35,039 bases of DNA from Burkholderiaceae bacterium (GTDB taxonomy: Bacteria; Pseudomonadota; Gammaproteobacteria; Burkholderiales; Burkholderiaceae_B), in assembly GCA_017983955.1 (NCBI GenBank), contig JAGOAJ010000028.1, positions 1 through 35,039 on the forward strand, read 5' to 3'. The notes under the pieces were generated by a model, which was not told the origin of the DNA, searched no databases, and worked only from the letters and a program-made list of their open reading frames with translations. Numbering within the stretch: position 1 is the first letter of the stretch; each line of letters opens with the position of its first letter. Shown in pieces: positions 8,925 through 18,072 of the stretch. The position numbers were made by a program, and so were the translations under genes.

Positions 8925-10391
8925 CAAGGTCGCCAGGCCCAGGAAAATAAAGAAGCCCAGCGAGTCAGTCGCAAAGGTTAGCAGTACCGAAGATCCCACT
9001 GCAGGATCTTTGCCAAAACGATCCCGCATTATGGGGATCAGCACACCTAGCGTTGCCCCTATCAGCATATTGCCTATCATGGCTGCCATCATTACCAGCG
9101 CAATCGACACTGAACCCGAAATGGCCCAGGCGAAGCTGGCCGCCACCAGGCTGCCACAGGCGCCCACCAAAAAGGTTACCGTCATTTCCCGTTTCACCAA
9201 TTGCCAGGTGTTGGCGCCAGTGACGCGACCTACTGCCAGGGCGCGTATGATCATGGTCATGGTTTGATTGCCCGAGTTCCCGCCTATACCCGCGACGATA
9301 GACATCAGAAAGGCCAGTATGACAATAGTGCTGACGGTTTCCTCGAAGCGCGAGGCCACCAGTGATGCTATGGATGCCGTACATAGGTTGATCAGCAGCC
9401 AGGGTGCTCGGTTGCGCAAGGCACTGTAAACAGGAGCGAAGATGTCTTCTTCTTGCAGACCTGCACGTGACAGAGCTTGTTCTTGGGAGTCTTCCTGGAG
9501 GACGTCAACCACTTCAGCAATGGTTACGCGGCCTATCAGGCGGTTTTTATCGTCAGTGACAGGGGCTGATACCAGATCGTAGCGTTCGAAGGCGCTGGCG
9601 GCGTCTGCGTCAGAGTCCAGTGGGTTCAGCGTCAGGTAATCGGTGCTCATGACGCTGGACACGGTACGTTCGGGTTCATTAACCAGCAGCTTGGACAAAT
9701 ACAGCGTACCTTGCAGCTTGTCTTCCCGGTCAACTACAAAAATCTGGTCAGTATGGTCGGGCAATTCCTGCAGGCGGCGCAGATAGCGCAGCACGACTTC
9801 CAGGGTAATGTCTTCGCGTACCCTGACCATCTCGAAGTCCATGATGGCGCCCACCGTGTCTTCGGGGTAGCCCATGGCTTCCAGCAGTTGCGCACGCTCT
9901 TCGTCTGTCAGCCCTTTTTGGACTTCGGCAATGACGCCTGGAGGCAGGTCGTCGACCAGGTCGGCGATTTCATCGGCATCCATGGTGCTGGTGGCAGCCA
10001 CCAGATCATCATGGTCCATGGACTTGATCAGGGACTCACGCGCCCAATCATCGACTTCCAGCAAAATGTCGGCGTCGTGTTCGGCGCCCACCAGTTGCCA
10101 GACAGCCTGGCGTTCTTGTTCTGGCAGCGACTCCAGTATGAAGGCGATATCCGCAGGGTGCAGATCATTGATCAGTGTGCGGATTTCGTCTTCATGCTGG
10201 CGGTTCAGCATACCTTCAAGCAGATTGGAGCCGTCTTCGTCCTCTTCGTGGCGACGTGACAAAGCGTCCACGACCTCTTGGCGCTTAAGTATGCCCTGCA
10301 GTTGTTGCAGAGCCAGCTGTGCGTCTTCGGGGTCTAGCCGGCGCAAAATTACGATGGGCGCGGACTCAGGCTTGACTTGAGTATCCAACAT
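8913..10391 (-). CDS. mgtE: Magnesium transporter MgtE
   Basis: MgtE is a Mg2+-selective channel gated by cytosolic Mg2+. The 492-residue product has an MgtE N domain of helical repeats at about residues 30-140 (for example LHPADIAFILESLP and LPPGVIAEVQKGL). Two CBS domains follow at about 145-275, then five membrane segments from about residue 320 to the end. The pore region GIGGNSGNQTMTMIIRALA is the family signature. The ATG at 10391 is preferred because AAGG lies 7 nt upstream; a TTG two codons earlier is in frame. It is last in a minus-strand run behind the thioesterase gene (17-nt gap). Its stop lies inside the inverted repeat shared with secA. No M-box-like leader was recognised. Confidence 0.94.
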   Translation of the reverse strand: MLDTQVKPESAPIVILRRLDPEDAQLALQQLQGILKRQEVVDALSRRHEEDEDGSNLLEGMLNRQHEDEIRTLINDLHPADIAFILESLPEQERQAVWQLVGAEHDADILLEVDDWARESLIKSMDHDDLVAATSTMDADEIADLVDDLPPGVIAEVQKGLTDEERAQLLEAMGYPEDTVGAIMDFEMVRVREDITLEVVLRYLRRLQELPDHTDQIFVVDREDKLQGTLYLSKLLVNEPERTVSSVMSTDYLTLNPLDSDADAASAFERYDLVSAPVTDDKNRLIGRVTIAEVVDVLQEDSQEQALSRAGLQEEDIFAPVYSALRNRAPWLLINLCTASIASLVASRFEETVSTIVILAFLMSIVAGIGGNSGNQTMTMIIRALAVGRVTGANTWQLVKREMTVTFLVGACGSLVAASFAWAISGSVSIALVMMAAMIGNMLIGATLGVLIPIMRDRFGKDPAVGSSVLLTFATDSLGFFIFLGLATLFLI

Positions 10392-10408
10392 AGGCAAACC
10401 TTGTGGTG

Positions 10409-10816
10409 TTAAACGGTGGGTAGCGGGCGGCGCTGGCGCTGGTCGTCAGTGGCAACGTAAGTAAGTACCGCTTCGGTAACCTTGATGACGTCATGGTCCA
10501 TGCGCTGACGTTCGGCATAGACTTCGACTGACACAGTAATCGAGGTCGTTCCAGTACGCAGGATTTCGGCGTAAAAACTGACCAGGTCGCCGACAAATAC
10601 AGGGTGTTTAAAGGTGAATGCATTGACTGCAACGGTAGCTACGCGTCCCATGGCCCGACGCGTGGCAGGTATGGAACCTGCGATGTCTACTTGCGACATG
10701 ATCCAGCCGCCAAACACATCGCCATGTATGTTGGCGTCGGATGGCTGCGGCATGACGCGCAGAACAGCGTGGCGTTCAGGCGGTGGCAGGCCGTCTGATA
10801 GGGGTTGTTGACTCAA
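10409..10816 (-). CDS. yciA: Acyl-CoA thioesterase, YciA-type hotdog protein
   Basis: This small hotdog-fold enzyme hydrolyses acyl-CoA thioesters in the cytoplasm. Counting from the TTG start it has 135 residues. It contains the active-site helix region DANIHGDVFGGWIMSQVD, very like the YciA motif, then a core ending at TEAVLTYVAT and the C-terminal LPTV. The start is a TTG at 10816 that overlaps the stop of the upstream amidohydrolase gene (TTGA), with GGAG 8 nt before it. A GTG at 10846 would give ten more residues, but these overlap the upstream gene and do not resemble the family. It sits in the IMPase-amidohydrolase-thioesterase-mgtE run and is probably translationally coupled. The exact acyl substrate is unknown. 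Confidence 0.88.
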   Translation of the reverse strand: MSQQPLSDGLPPPERHAVLRVMPQPSDANIHGDVFGGWIMSQVDIAGSIPATRRAMGRVATVAVNAFTFKHPVFVGDLVSFYAEILRTGTTSITVSVEVYAERQRMDHDVIKVTEAVLTYVATDDQRQRRPLPTV

Positions 10817-12024
10817 GATGATTGCTCCGTGTGGACAGCTAGCCACTGTTTAGCCAGCTCTATCCAATAGGTGACCCCAATAGGGATGATGGTGTCGTTG
10901 AAGTCGTAGCTGCCATTATGCAGCATACAGGGGCCTGTGCCGTGGCCGCCTGTGCGATGATCGCCGTGGCCGTTACCTATCCATACATAACAGCCTGGAA
11001 GTTGCTGCAGCATAAACGAAAAGTCTTCAGCCCCCATGGATGGACGCACTGCGGTATCGACATTATCCTGGCCCACCAGGCCTTGCATAATTTTGATACA
11101 AAAATCTGTTTGGAGGGCGTCGTTGATGGTGGGTGGGTAGTTGCGCGAAAATGAAAAGCTGGCCTGGCAGTTCAGCGCCTGGCTGGTGTGGTGCGTAATT
11201 TCCTGCATACGCTTTTCTATCAGGTCTAGGGCTGAGTCGGAAAAAGTACGCACTGTTCCACGCAGTACGGCATCGTTGGGGATGACGTTGTCCGCCGAGC
11301 CCGTATGGATTTGTGTGACGCTAAGTACCGCAGGTTCCAGGGGATCTAGATCGCGGCTGACTATGGTCTGGAGACTAAGCGTCAGCTGTGCTGCGGCGAT
11401 GACGGGGTCGGTACCCAGGTGTGGCATGGCAGCATGAGCACCTTTGCCCTCCAGGCGGATTTCGAAGGTATTGCTGGATGCCATGATGGGGCCCGCAACC
11501 ACGCCGAATTTTCCGGCTTCCATGCCTGGCCAGTTGTGCATGCCAAATACGGCATCCATGGGGAATAGGTCGAACAGGCCGTCTTCTATCATTTTTTTGG
11601 CGCCGCCTTGGCCTTCTTCGGCGGGCTGAAAAATGACATATACCGTGCCATCGAAATCGCGGTGCGAGGCTAGGTAGCGCGCAGCGCCCAGCAGCATGGC
11701 GGTATGGCCGTCATGGCCACAAGCGTGCATTTTTCCGGGGTGGGTGCTGGCATGGGCGAAGGTATTAAGTTCGTCCATGGGTAGGGCGTCCATGTCGGCA
11801 CGCAGGCCTATCGCCTTGCCCGGGCGACCTGTGCCGTGAATGGTGCCAACGACGCCAGTAATACCCAGGCCACGATGTATGGGTATGCCCCAGGAGGTCA
11901 GTTGTTTAGCCACGACATCGGCGGTGCGGACTTCCTGATAGGCCAATTCAGGGTGAGCATGGATATCACGTCGTATGGCGGTGATGTCGGCGGTCCATTC
12001 TTGGATAGTAGCGGCAGGGGTCAC
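10813..12024 (-). CDS. M20 family amidohydrolase (hippurate hydrolase-like)
   Basis: This is a 403-residue M20/peptidase D-type amidohydrolase, the group that includes hippurate hydrolase and N-acyl-amino-acid deacylases. Metal-binding motifs are visible: RADMDALPM around residues 74-82, MHACGHDGHTAMLLGAA around 98-114, the catalytic glutamates in FQPAEEGQGG, and FGMHNWPG, with the dimerisation domain in between. MGAEDFSFMLQ near the C-terminus supplies the last metal-site glutamate. It starts at a GTG (12024) with GGAAAG 5 nt before it. It follows the IMPase gene by 11 nt and its stop overlaps the thioesterase start. The family is clear. The substrate cannot be deduced; hippurate, indole-acetyl amino acids or acyl amino acids are all possible. 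Confidence 0.9.
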   Translation of the reverse strand: MTPAATIQEWTADITAIRRDIHAHPELAYQEVRTADVVAKQLTSWGIPIHRGLGITGVVGTIHGTGRPGKAIGLRADMDALPMDELNTFAHASTHPGKMHACGHDGHTAMLLGAARYLASHRDFDGTVYVIFQPAEEGQGGAKKMIEDGLFDLFPMDAVFGMHNWPGMEAGKFGVVAGPIMASSNTFEIRLEGKGAHAAMPHLGTDPVIAAAQLTLSLQTIVSRDLDPLEPAVLSVTQIHTGSADNVIPNDAVLRGTVRTFSDSALDLIEKRMQEITHHTSQALNCQASFSFSRNYPPTINDALQTDFCIKIMQGLVGQDNVDTAVRPSMGAEDFSFMLQQLPGCYVWIGNGHGDHRTGGHGTGPCMLHNGSYDFNDTIIPIGVTYWIELAKQWLAVHTEQSS

Positions 12025-12035
12025 GGTGGCTTTCC

Positions 12036-12884
12036 TTACATGGGAATCAGGTGTGGCTGGATCATGGCAAGTAGTGCGGGGGCAGTGTCTTGGTTGCCTG
12101 CATAGACATTGCCTTTGGATGGCCAGGGTTCGCTGTGGCGCAGGTCGTCACATATGCCGCCAGCTTCACGCACCAGCAAGGCGCCGGCGGCTACATCCCA
12201 TGGTGCCAAGCCCATTTCCCAATAGCCATCATAGCGGCCGCAGGCCACCCACGCCAGGTCTAGTGCCGCTGCGCCCAGCCGTCGCACGCCGCGTGTGTTG
12301 TAGATGGCATGGTGTAGCGTGGGCATATACTGATCGGCAAATGAAAAATCCCGGAAGGGAAAGCCGCTGGCCAATAGGGATTCAGACAGTGATTCTGTTT
12401 TGGAGCACTGGATGCGATGCTCGTTCAGCCAGGCGCCTACGCCATACATGGCGGTAAAGAGCTCTTCGCGGCAAGGGTCATACACCACGGCGATTACGGG
12501 CGTGTCTTGTTCCAGCGGCTTGTCGTTGGTCAGCAAGGTGCCCGCGTGGGCGATCAAGGCGATGGATACCGCATAGTGGGGGATGCCATGCAGGAAGTTG
12601 GTGGTGCCGTCCAGCGGATCTATATACCAGGTGGCCAGGCCAGATTCCTGGCCGCCAGACTCTTCGGCCACTATGCCAAGCTGCGGAGTACGTTCGCGCA
12701 AGATGTCTATGACGGCCTGTTCGGCCTCTTGGTCGGCTTGCGAGACCAGGTCATTCAGGGCTTTTTTACTGATGACCAGCTGGGCCCGGTTACGTGCGTA
12801 AGCTTGTAAAATAGCGGCAGCAGCATGTGCTGCAGTTACTGCGGCGTCTAGACAGTCGCTAAGGGGAAGTCGGGAAGATTGCAT
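12036..12884 (-). CDS. suhB: Inositol monophosphatase family protein (SuhB-like)
   Basis: This 282-residue member of the Mg2+-dependent IMPase family dephosphorylates inositol phosphate or related sugar phosphates. SuhB members also act in rRNA antitermination. The metal-site residues are all there: E74 and E75 in VAEESGG, D89 and D92 in the signature WYIDPLDGTTNFLHG, and D230 in LAPWDVAAGALLVREAGG. The start is an ATG at 12884. It is first in the minus-strand run, 11 nt before the amidohydrolase, and diverges from mnmC across 79 bp. The gene symbol is by resemblance to SuhB; other IMPase paralogues are possible. Confidence 0.85.
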   Translation of the reverse strand: MQSSRLPLSDCLDAAVTAAHAAAAILQAYARNRAQLVISKKALNDLVSQADQEAEQAVIDILRERTPQLGIVAEESGGQESGLATWYIDPLDGTTNFLHGIPHYAVSIALIAHAGTLLTNDKPLEQDTPVIAVVYDPCREELFTAMYGVGAWLNEHRIQCSKTESLSESLLASGFPFRDFSFADQYMPTLHHAIYNTRGVRRLGAAALDLAWVACGRYDGYWEMGLAPWDVAAGALLVREAGGICDDLRHSEPWPSKGNVYAGNQDTAPALLAMIQPHLIPM

Positions 12885-12963
12885 GCCGTAGGCCCAGTTC
12901 AGAGTGTTGTGCGCTCAATGACTTAGTATTGTACGTGACCCCCATCGTTTTTTTTACCGGCCC

Positions 12964-14826
12964 ATGTCGTCAAATTACCAGCCCCTAGTACCTGCTACGC
13001 TAGAAATCAATCCTTATGGCGTGCCGGCCAGCGCAATTTATGGCGATGTCTACCATACCGAGTCCGGTGGGTTGGCGCAGGCCCAACACGTTTTTCTTAA
13101 GGGCAACGGCTTGCCGCAGCGATGGCAGGGTCGTGATAGCTTCACGGTTTGCGAAACGGGCTTTGGGCTAGGCATTAATTTTATTGCACTATGGCAGGCC
13201 TGGCGCCAGGATCCAGCGCGATGCGCGCGATTGCATATTGTGTCGTTCGAAGCTCATCCCTTCCGGCATGCCGACCTGGCTGCCATGCTGGCACGCTTGC
13301 CGGACGCGGAACAAGGCTTGGGTGCGCAGTTGCTGGCTGCCTGGCCGCCTTTGACGCCAGGGCTGCATAGGCTGGAGTTCGATGGTGGCGCCGTGACCTT
13401 GACGCTTGCGTTCGGGACCATAGCACGCATGGCCAAGCAAGTAGAGGCGCGTGTTGACGCATTTTTTTTGGATGGTTTCAGTCCGCGCCTTAATCCGGAA
13501 ATGTGGGCGCCATCGGTGTTCGGGCAGTTAGCGCGTATGGCCAGGCAAGGCGCTACCTTGGCAAGTTGGTGCTGCGCTGTGGCGGTCAGGCGTTCTTTGG
13601 CCGATGCAGGCTTTTTGGTTAGTAAAAAGCAAGGTTTTCGCGGCAAGCGCGAAATGATGGTGGCCATACTGCGGCCCGGCATGGGGAGCGCCATACCGGC
13701 GCGTGTAGGCGCTGAGCAGATCGCTATTGTGGGCGGAGGCATTGCCGCTGCAGGTATTGCGCATGCGTTGGCGGCGCATGGCCATGAGATCACGGTGCTG
13801 GACCCGCTGTTTGCCTTGAACCCCGCAGCATCGCATGGCGGTCATCTGGGCGCTGCTATGACGCCAGCGCTTAGTCGCGACGATGACATGCGTTCGCGTC
13901 TTAGTCGCGCAGGCGTGGCAAGGGCTTGGCAACGTTGGCAAGCGCTGGGTGTCGACGCCAGGCCCAGCCGTTGCGGCACCTTGCATCCAGTGTCCGCCAG
14001 CCAGGAACTAAGTTGGCGGGCTGCCTTGCAGTCACTGCAGTTTCCCCAAGACTGGGTGCAGTGGCTAGATGTTGGACAAGCATCTGAAAAAGCCGGGATT
14101 CAGCTGAAAAATGGTGGATTATGGTTCCATTATGGCCAAAAGGTGCGTCCTGATCGGCTGTTGCCTGCGTTATTTGCACATCGTCGTATATACTGTAGGA
14201 CTGCCACGGCGGCGCGCTTGCAGTGTTTGGCGGACGGGAATTGGTCAGTTTTAGACCATCACGGACGCGAAATCACCAGGGCGTCGCAGGTAGTGTTGGC
14301 CAACGCCGCAGGCGTGGCTGATATGTTGTCAGGCGTTGCAGCACCTACGGGTTTGCCAAAAATAGCGGCCATGTATCGATTGGCCGGGCAAATCAGTTAC
14401 TTTCGCAGTCCCCATCTATGTGGTTCCAAGGTGGTTGTGGCAGGCGAGGGTTATTGGTTGCCGGCGACGTCCGAGATCCATGTCGGTGGCAGCACCTACT
14501 GTGCTGACGCCACCGCTAGTATAATAACAACCCAGGGGCATCAGGATATTATCGGGAAATTGGCTGCTTTGCTTAATGTTAGGCCATCTTGGTTCGGCGC
14601 GCTGCCTGGACCCGCCGATGGCTGGGCAGGTTGGCGAGCCGCTATACCAGATAGGCTACCCGTTATTGGGTCGCTAGCTGCGGCACCAGGTGTGTGGCTG
14701 GCGTGTGCCTATGGTTCACGCGGCCTGACTTGGTCGGCACTGGCCGCCGATATCATGGCTGCCAGACTGCACCACGAACCTGTGCCCCTAGAACGCGAAT
14801 TATTGCAAAAAATAGCTCCCCGTTAA
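12964..14826 (+). CDS. mnmC: Bifunctional tRNA mnm5s2U biosynthesis protein MnmC
   Basis: MnmC finishes the wobble-uridine modification in tRNAs such as tRNA-Lys, Glu and Gln. Its FAD domain removes the carboxymethyl group from cmnm5s2U, and its methyltransferase domain then makes mnm5s2U. The 620-residue product has the DUF752 methyltransferase domain first (SAM motif CETGFGLGINFI at residues 63-74; FFLDGFSPRLNPEMW at 167-181). The FAD oxidoreductase domain starts with IVGGGIAAAGIAHAL around residue 255. The C-terminal AYGSRGLTWSALAA matches the family's FAD-binding end. It is a little shorter than the E. coli protein. No ribosome-binding site is visible before the ATG at 12964, so the start is taken from homology. 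Confidence 0.93.
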   Translation: MSSNYQPLVPATLEINPYGVPASAIYGDVYHTESGGLAQAQHVFLKGNGLPQRWQGRDSFTVCETGFGLGINFIALWQAWRQDPARCARLHIVSFEAHPFRHADLAAMLARLPDAEQGLGAQLLAAWPPLTPGLHRLEFDGGAVTLTLAFGTIARMAKQVEARVDAFFLDGFSPRLNPEMWAPSVFGQLARMARQGATLASWCCAVAVRRSLADAGFLVSKKQGFRGKREMMVAILRPGMGSAIPARVGAEQIAIVGGGIAAAGIAHALAAHGHEITVLDPLFALNPAASHGGHLGAAMTPALSRDDDMRSRLSRAGVARAWQRWQALGVDARPSRCGTLHPVSASQELSWRAALQSLQFPQDWVQWLDVGQASEKAGIQLKNGGLWFHYGQKVRPDRLLPALFAHRRIYCRTATAARLQCLADGNWSVLDHHGREITRASQVVLANAAGVADMLSGVAAPTGLPKIAAMYRLAGQISYFRSPHLCGSKVVVAGEGYWLPATSEIHVGGSTYCADATASIITTQGHQDIIGKLAALLNVRPSWFGALPGPADGWAGWRAAIPDRLPVIGSLAAAPGVWLACAYGSRGLTWSALAADIMAARLHHEPVPLERELLQKIAPR

Positions 14827-14835
14827 TCCATGTTA

Positions 14836-14892
14836 TCTGACGGTAGCAACATCATGAAGCAGGATTTTATTTTATGCTGCAAATCCGTCAGA
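14836..14892 (+). other. Dyad upstream of the GH31-like gene
   Basis: TCTGACGG (14836-14843) and CCGTCAGA (14885-14892) form a perfect 8-bp inverted repeat around a 41-nt AT-rich spacer. Just inside it, AGCA and TGCT could extend the pairing. It lies between the mnmC stop and the likely GTG start of the next gene, so it could be an operator or a 5' leader fold. No T-tract follows. Function is unknown. Confidence 0.35.
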
Positions 14893-14939
14893 ATAATGGT
14901 TTTTGAATGTTTTTGGGCTTATGCCCCGAGGATTGCGCT

Positions 14940-17159
14940 GTGCCGCTCAAGTCTGACCTTGCTCACGTGACGCAACTTGTTACTTTGAATTTTCTTACCG
15001 CAAAATCAACGCGTGCTGATTTCGACGTTGATGATGGCGATTTGCTGCTACAGATAGAAGCGCATGCGCCGGGCGTATTTCGGGTGCGTTGCGCGCCGGC
15101 CGATGTTTTGCAGAATCCCAAGCCTAGCGCGCGTAGCCGCGTGCTGGCTGATATGCTGCTGGCCCGTCACGACCCGATTAGCGAACTTTATACCAGCTGC
15201 ATTGCCAGCCCAGCAGACGCCGGGTGGTTGCTAGAGCAGGGCGATGCCAGGCTGGAAATCACCCGTTCGCCATTGCAGTTTGCTCTGTACCGGGGTGATA
15301 ACTGCATAATGCGCACCCAGCCGGGCGCCAGCTTGGGCTGTGCGCGTACCGAAGACGACCCATCGTGGCGCTTCGATGTGCAACTGGATATAGATGATGC
15401 CATACACGGCTTAGGTGAATCTTCCGGACAGCTAGACCGTCGCGGCACTCGCCTAGTGTCTGATCTGCCGCAGCAGCGTGCGTTGCCCTTGGCCTGGAGT
15501 ACCGCGGGCTGGGGTTTGTATCTGAATTCCCTGGAACGCGTGCAGCATGATGTAGGCGCCTCTGATCCGGATGCCTGGACAGTGGCTGTGCAAGACAGTG
15601 TCTTTGATCTGTTTCTGTTTGTGGGCGACCCCTCTGAAATATTGAATCAATACACCGCATTAACTGGCCGTGCCGGACAGCCTGGCTTGTGGCCTTTGGG
15701 TGTCTGGTTGGACCAGGCGCCAGGACACACGTTGGACCAGACTTTGCAACAGGTACAAATGTTCCGCGACCAGCAGTGGGGTCTGGACGCCGTATCTTTG
15801 GCTGCACCTTCAGTGTATGGTTTTCAACCTGATAAGCCGTCCTTCGAATGGGCTCCCGACCGGGTGTCGGATTCACGCGGTATGTTTGCGCGTGCGCAGG
15901 CCCTGAATGTGCAACTGGCTGCCCCATCGTTTCCTGGTGTATTAAGCAACAGCCGCATGTTCGAAGAATGGGAAGACCGTGGCTGGTTGCTGATTCGTGA
16001 CGATGATGGCTGTGCACAAGTATTCGAGGGCACTGAGGTCACAGGCGGTCAACCTTTTGGCTTATTGGACCTGACCCACAAGGACGCTTATAAGTTGTGG
16101 TCGGATCGCCAGCGCCAGACGGTGGACGAAGGTCTGGGCGCCACAGTGTGCGATGCCCGTTTCGACATTCCTGATGGCATCACTGCCCGTGGCGGTGAGT
16201 CCGGCGCGCGCTTGCGTATTCTGTACCCCATGTTGGCTCGCCAAGCCATGTTTGACGCTGTTGCTGGTCATAAAACTCCGCAGGAAGGCGTGGTGTTCAG
16301 CACCGACCTATTCCCTTCCGTGCAGCGTTATGCGTGGCAAACCGGACCGCGTGTCAGCAATGATTGGGACGGGCTACAGCAAAGTCTGCGTACCGCCTTG
16401 TCGCTGGCCGACAGTGCCGTTCCCATGCAAACGCACACTCTGGGTTCGTCGCATGCGCCTACTGCCAGCATGACCCCTGAGCTATATGTACGTTGGCTTG
16501 CCACTTGTGTGTTTTCGGGTAATTTCAGTTTCCAGGGCATACCGGCCTTATTGCCAGATGCCTTTGACGAAGCCACCCAGGAACTGGTGCGGCATTGGTT
16601 GCAATGGCGCTACCGCTTGATTCCCTATATTTTGGGGATACTCGAAGACGCTGTGCGTACCGGGTTGCCTGTGCAGCGCTCTATGGCATTGGCCTTTCCT
16701 GACGATGCTATGGCTCAACTGTGGGACACCCAGTATCTGTTGGGGCCAGCACTGTTGGTGGCGCCTGTCACCCAGCCAGGCAACAAGGTTCAGGTGTACT
16801 TACCCGAGGGTGAGGCATGGTGGGATTTAAGCACAGGCTGGCGCTACGAAGGCGGCACGACCTGGACGGTAGAGGCCGGCTTAGATACCTTGCCTATATT
16901 TGGGCGCGAAGGGCATATGCTGTGTCTGGGACCTATTGCTCAGCACACGGGTGACTTCAACTCGGCGCGTATCCTGGACGAAGTCTGGATGTTCGGCATG
17001 CCCGAGCACAGCCCAGTCGTTATGCGCAATAAAATTCGCGTCATGCAAATGCAGGGTTCTAGCTACATCAAGGGCCTGGAAGGCTTGCGCATACTGCCTT
17101 GCGAAGGGCTGGAAGTGAAGCGCCGTGGCGCCGAGGTGCGCATCTCGCGGGCCAGGTAG
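14940..17159 (+). CDS. Glycoside hydrolase family 31-like protein, possibly catalytically impaired
   Basis: The 739-residue product has GH31 (alpha-glucosidase/alpha-xylosidase) architecture: an N-terminal beta-sandwich (AIHGLGESSGQLDRRGTR), a TIM barrel from about residue 250, and C-terminal beta domains (LWDTQYLLGPALLVAPV). In CDARFDIPDG, D405 aligns with the catalytic nucleophile. The acid/base region usually reads W-x-G-D-N/R. Here it reads WQTGPRVSNDWDGL, with proline (P470) in place of the aspartate. The usual HDIGGF reads HTLGSS (499-504). It may therefore act poorly on normal substrates or have a changed role. It has no signal peptide and is probably cytoplasmic. GTG 14940 is preferred (GAGG 8 nt upstream); an ATG at 14907 is in frame. 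Its stop lies 3 nt from the converging phosphoesterase gene. Confidence 0.8.
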   Translation: MPLKSDLAHVTQLVTLNFLTAKSTRADFDVDDGDLLLQIEAHAPGVFRVRCAPADVLQNPKPSARSRVLADMLLARHDPISELYTSCIASPADAGWLLEQGDARLEITRSPLQFALYRGDNCIMRTQPGASLGCARTEDDPSWRFDVQLDIDDAIHGLGESSGQLDRRGTRLVSDLPQQRALPLAWSTAGWGLYLNSLERVQHDVGASDPDAWTVAVQDSVFDLFLFVGDPSEILNQYTALTGRAGQPGLWPLGVWLDQAPGHTLDQTLQQVQMFRDQQWGLDAVSLAAPSVYGFQPDKPSFEWAPDRVSDSRGMFARAQALNVQLAAPSFPGVLSNSRMFEEWEDRGWLLIRDDDGCAQVFEGTEVTGGQPFGLLDLTHKDAYKLWSDRQRQTVDEGLGATVCDARFDIPDGITARGGESGARLRILYPMLARQAMFDAVAGHKTPQEGVVFSTDLFPSVQRYAWQTGPRVSNDWDGLQQSLRTALSLADSAVPMQTHTLGSSHAPTASMTPELYVRWLATCVFSGNFSFQGIPALLPDAFDEATQELVRHWLQWRYRLIPYILGILEDAVRTGLPVQRSMALAFPDDAMAQLWDTQYLLGPALLVAPVTQPGNKVQVYLPEGEAWWDLSTGWRYEGGTTWTVEAGLDTLPIFGREGHMLCLGPIAQHTGDFNSARILDEVWMFGMPEHSPVVMRNKIRVMQMQGSSYIKGLEGLRILPCEGLEVKRRGAEVRISRAR

Positions 17160-17162
17160 CCG

Positions 17163-17966
17163 CTACACGGTGGCCTGTGCCCAAGAAACAGGCACAACAA
17201 AATCAGGCTTGAAAGCGGGGTTCTCTGGAACCCCGTCTTTCATATAGCCTCTGGGGTTACAGACCACGCGCGTGCCGTTGATCTGATAGTCAAAGCTATC
17301 ATGGGTATGGCCGTGTATCCACAGGCAGGCCTTGTCTACGCCTAGTAAGTCTTCGCTATTGGACACAAAGCAGGTATTGATGGGCGAGCCCTCGAATCGG
17401 GGATGTACGCTGGACAGCGACGGAGCATGGTGGGTGATGACCACGGTGGGGCCGTCAAAGGATTGGTCCAACCGCTGTCTTAACCACTGACGGTTAGTCC
17501 GGAACAGTGCTTCGAATTCGTCAGGTGAAAATGGTGAGCCAGGATTCAAGTCGGACTGTATGCGGGAAAAATCATGAATAAACCCCACAGCCTGTTCTAT
17601 AGCTGTGTCGCGTTCCACGCCTGTGCCATACAGATTGAAGTCACCCCATAAGGTACTGCCCAAGAATCGTACGCCGTCAAGAATAAGAACGTCGTTGTCC
17701 AGTATATGTATGTTGCTACCCAATGCGTGTGTACGTAGCTGTTGCACTGTGGCTGCCAGGCTGTTGCCATAGAATTCGTGATTGCCTGGAACATACAGTA
17801 CCGGTTGGTGAAATGTACGTGCCCAGGCGATGGCCGCTTCTGGTCTAGCGATGTCGCCAGCCAAAATGACAACATCAGCATCGGTATCTGGTACCAACAT
17901 GCCACCACGGCTTAGATGTAAATCGGAAAGTATGTGCAGCTTTAGCGTATTTTGGTGTGCAGGCAT
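17163..17966 (-). CDS. Metallophosphoesterase (calcineurin-like)
   Basis: This 267-residue cytoplasmic protein has the full calcineurin-like metal-site set: LSDLHLSRGG (D15, H17), LAGDIA (D38), VPGNHEFYG (N62, H63), VVITHHAPS, and the C-terminal GHTHDSFDY. It therefore probably binds two metal ions and hydrolyses phosphomono- or diesters. The substrate is unknown; such proteins act on cyclic nucleotides, Ap4A or other phosphate esters. The ATG at 17966 has a purine-rich AAAGAGA just upstream. It is a single gene, convergent with the GH31-like gene (3-nt gap) and divergent from the tRNA-Lys gene. Confidence 0.88.
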   Translation of the reverse strand: MPAHQNTLKLHILSDLHLSRGGMLVPDTDADVVILAGDIARPEAAIAWARTFHQPVLYVPGNHEFYGNSLAATVQQLRTHALGSNIHILDNDVLILDGVRFLGSTLWGDFNLYGTGVERDTAIEQAVGFIHDFSRIQSDLNPGSPFSPDEFEALFRTNRQWLRQRLDQSFDGPTVVITHHAPSLSSVHPRFEGSPINTCFVSNSEDLLGVDKACLWIHGHTHDSFDYQINGTRVVCNPRGYMKDGVPENPAFKPDFVVPVSWAQATV

Positions 17967-18029
17967 AGTCTCTTTGTTGGTATATAGTCACAAAATGTGT
18001 AGGTTGGTCGGGGGCAATAGTACGCGCGT

Positions 18030-18058
18030 TTGACAACAATTTAAAATTGCGCCATAAT
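18030..18058 (+). promoter_or_regulatory. Sigma-70 promoter of tRNA-Lys
   Basis: A perfect -35 TTGACA (18030-18035) is followed by a 17-bp spacer and a -10 CATAAT (18053-18058, one mismatch to consensus). The -10 ends 14 nt before the mature tRNA 5' end. This is the best promoter in the window and fits the high expression needed for a tRNA. Confidence 0.85.
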
Positions 18059-18072
18059 CTCGTTCTTCGGTT

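Noticed and set aside
15259-16017. Minus-strand open frame opposite the GH31-like gene
   Set aside because: Low-complexity His/Pro/Arg-rich translation and fully inside a gene with clear homology.
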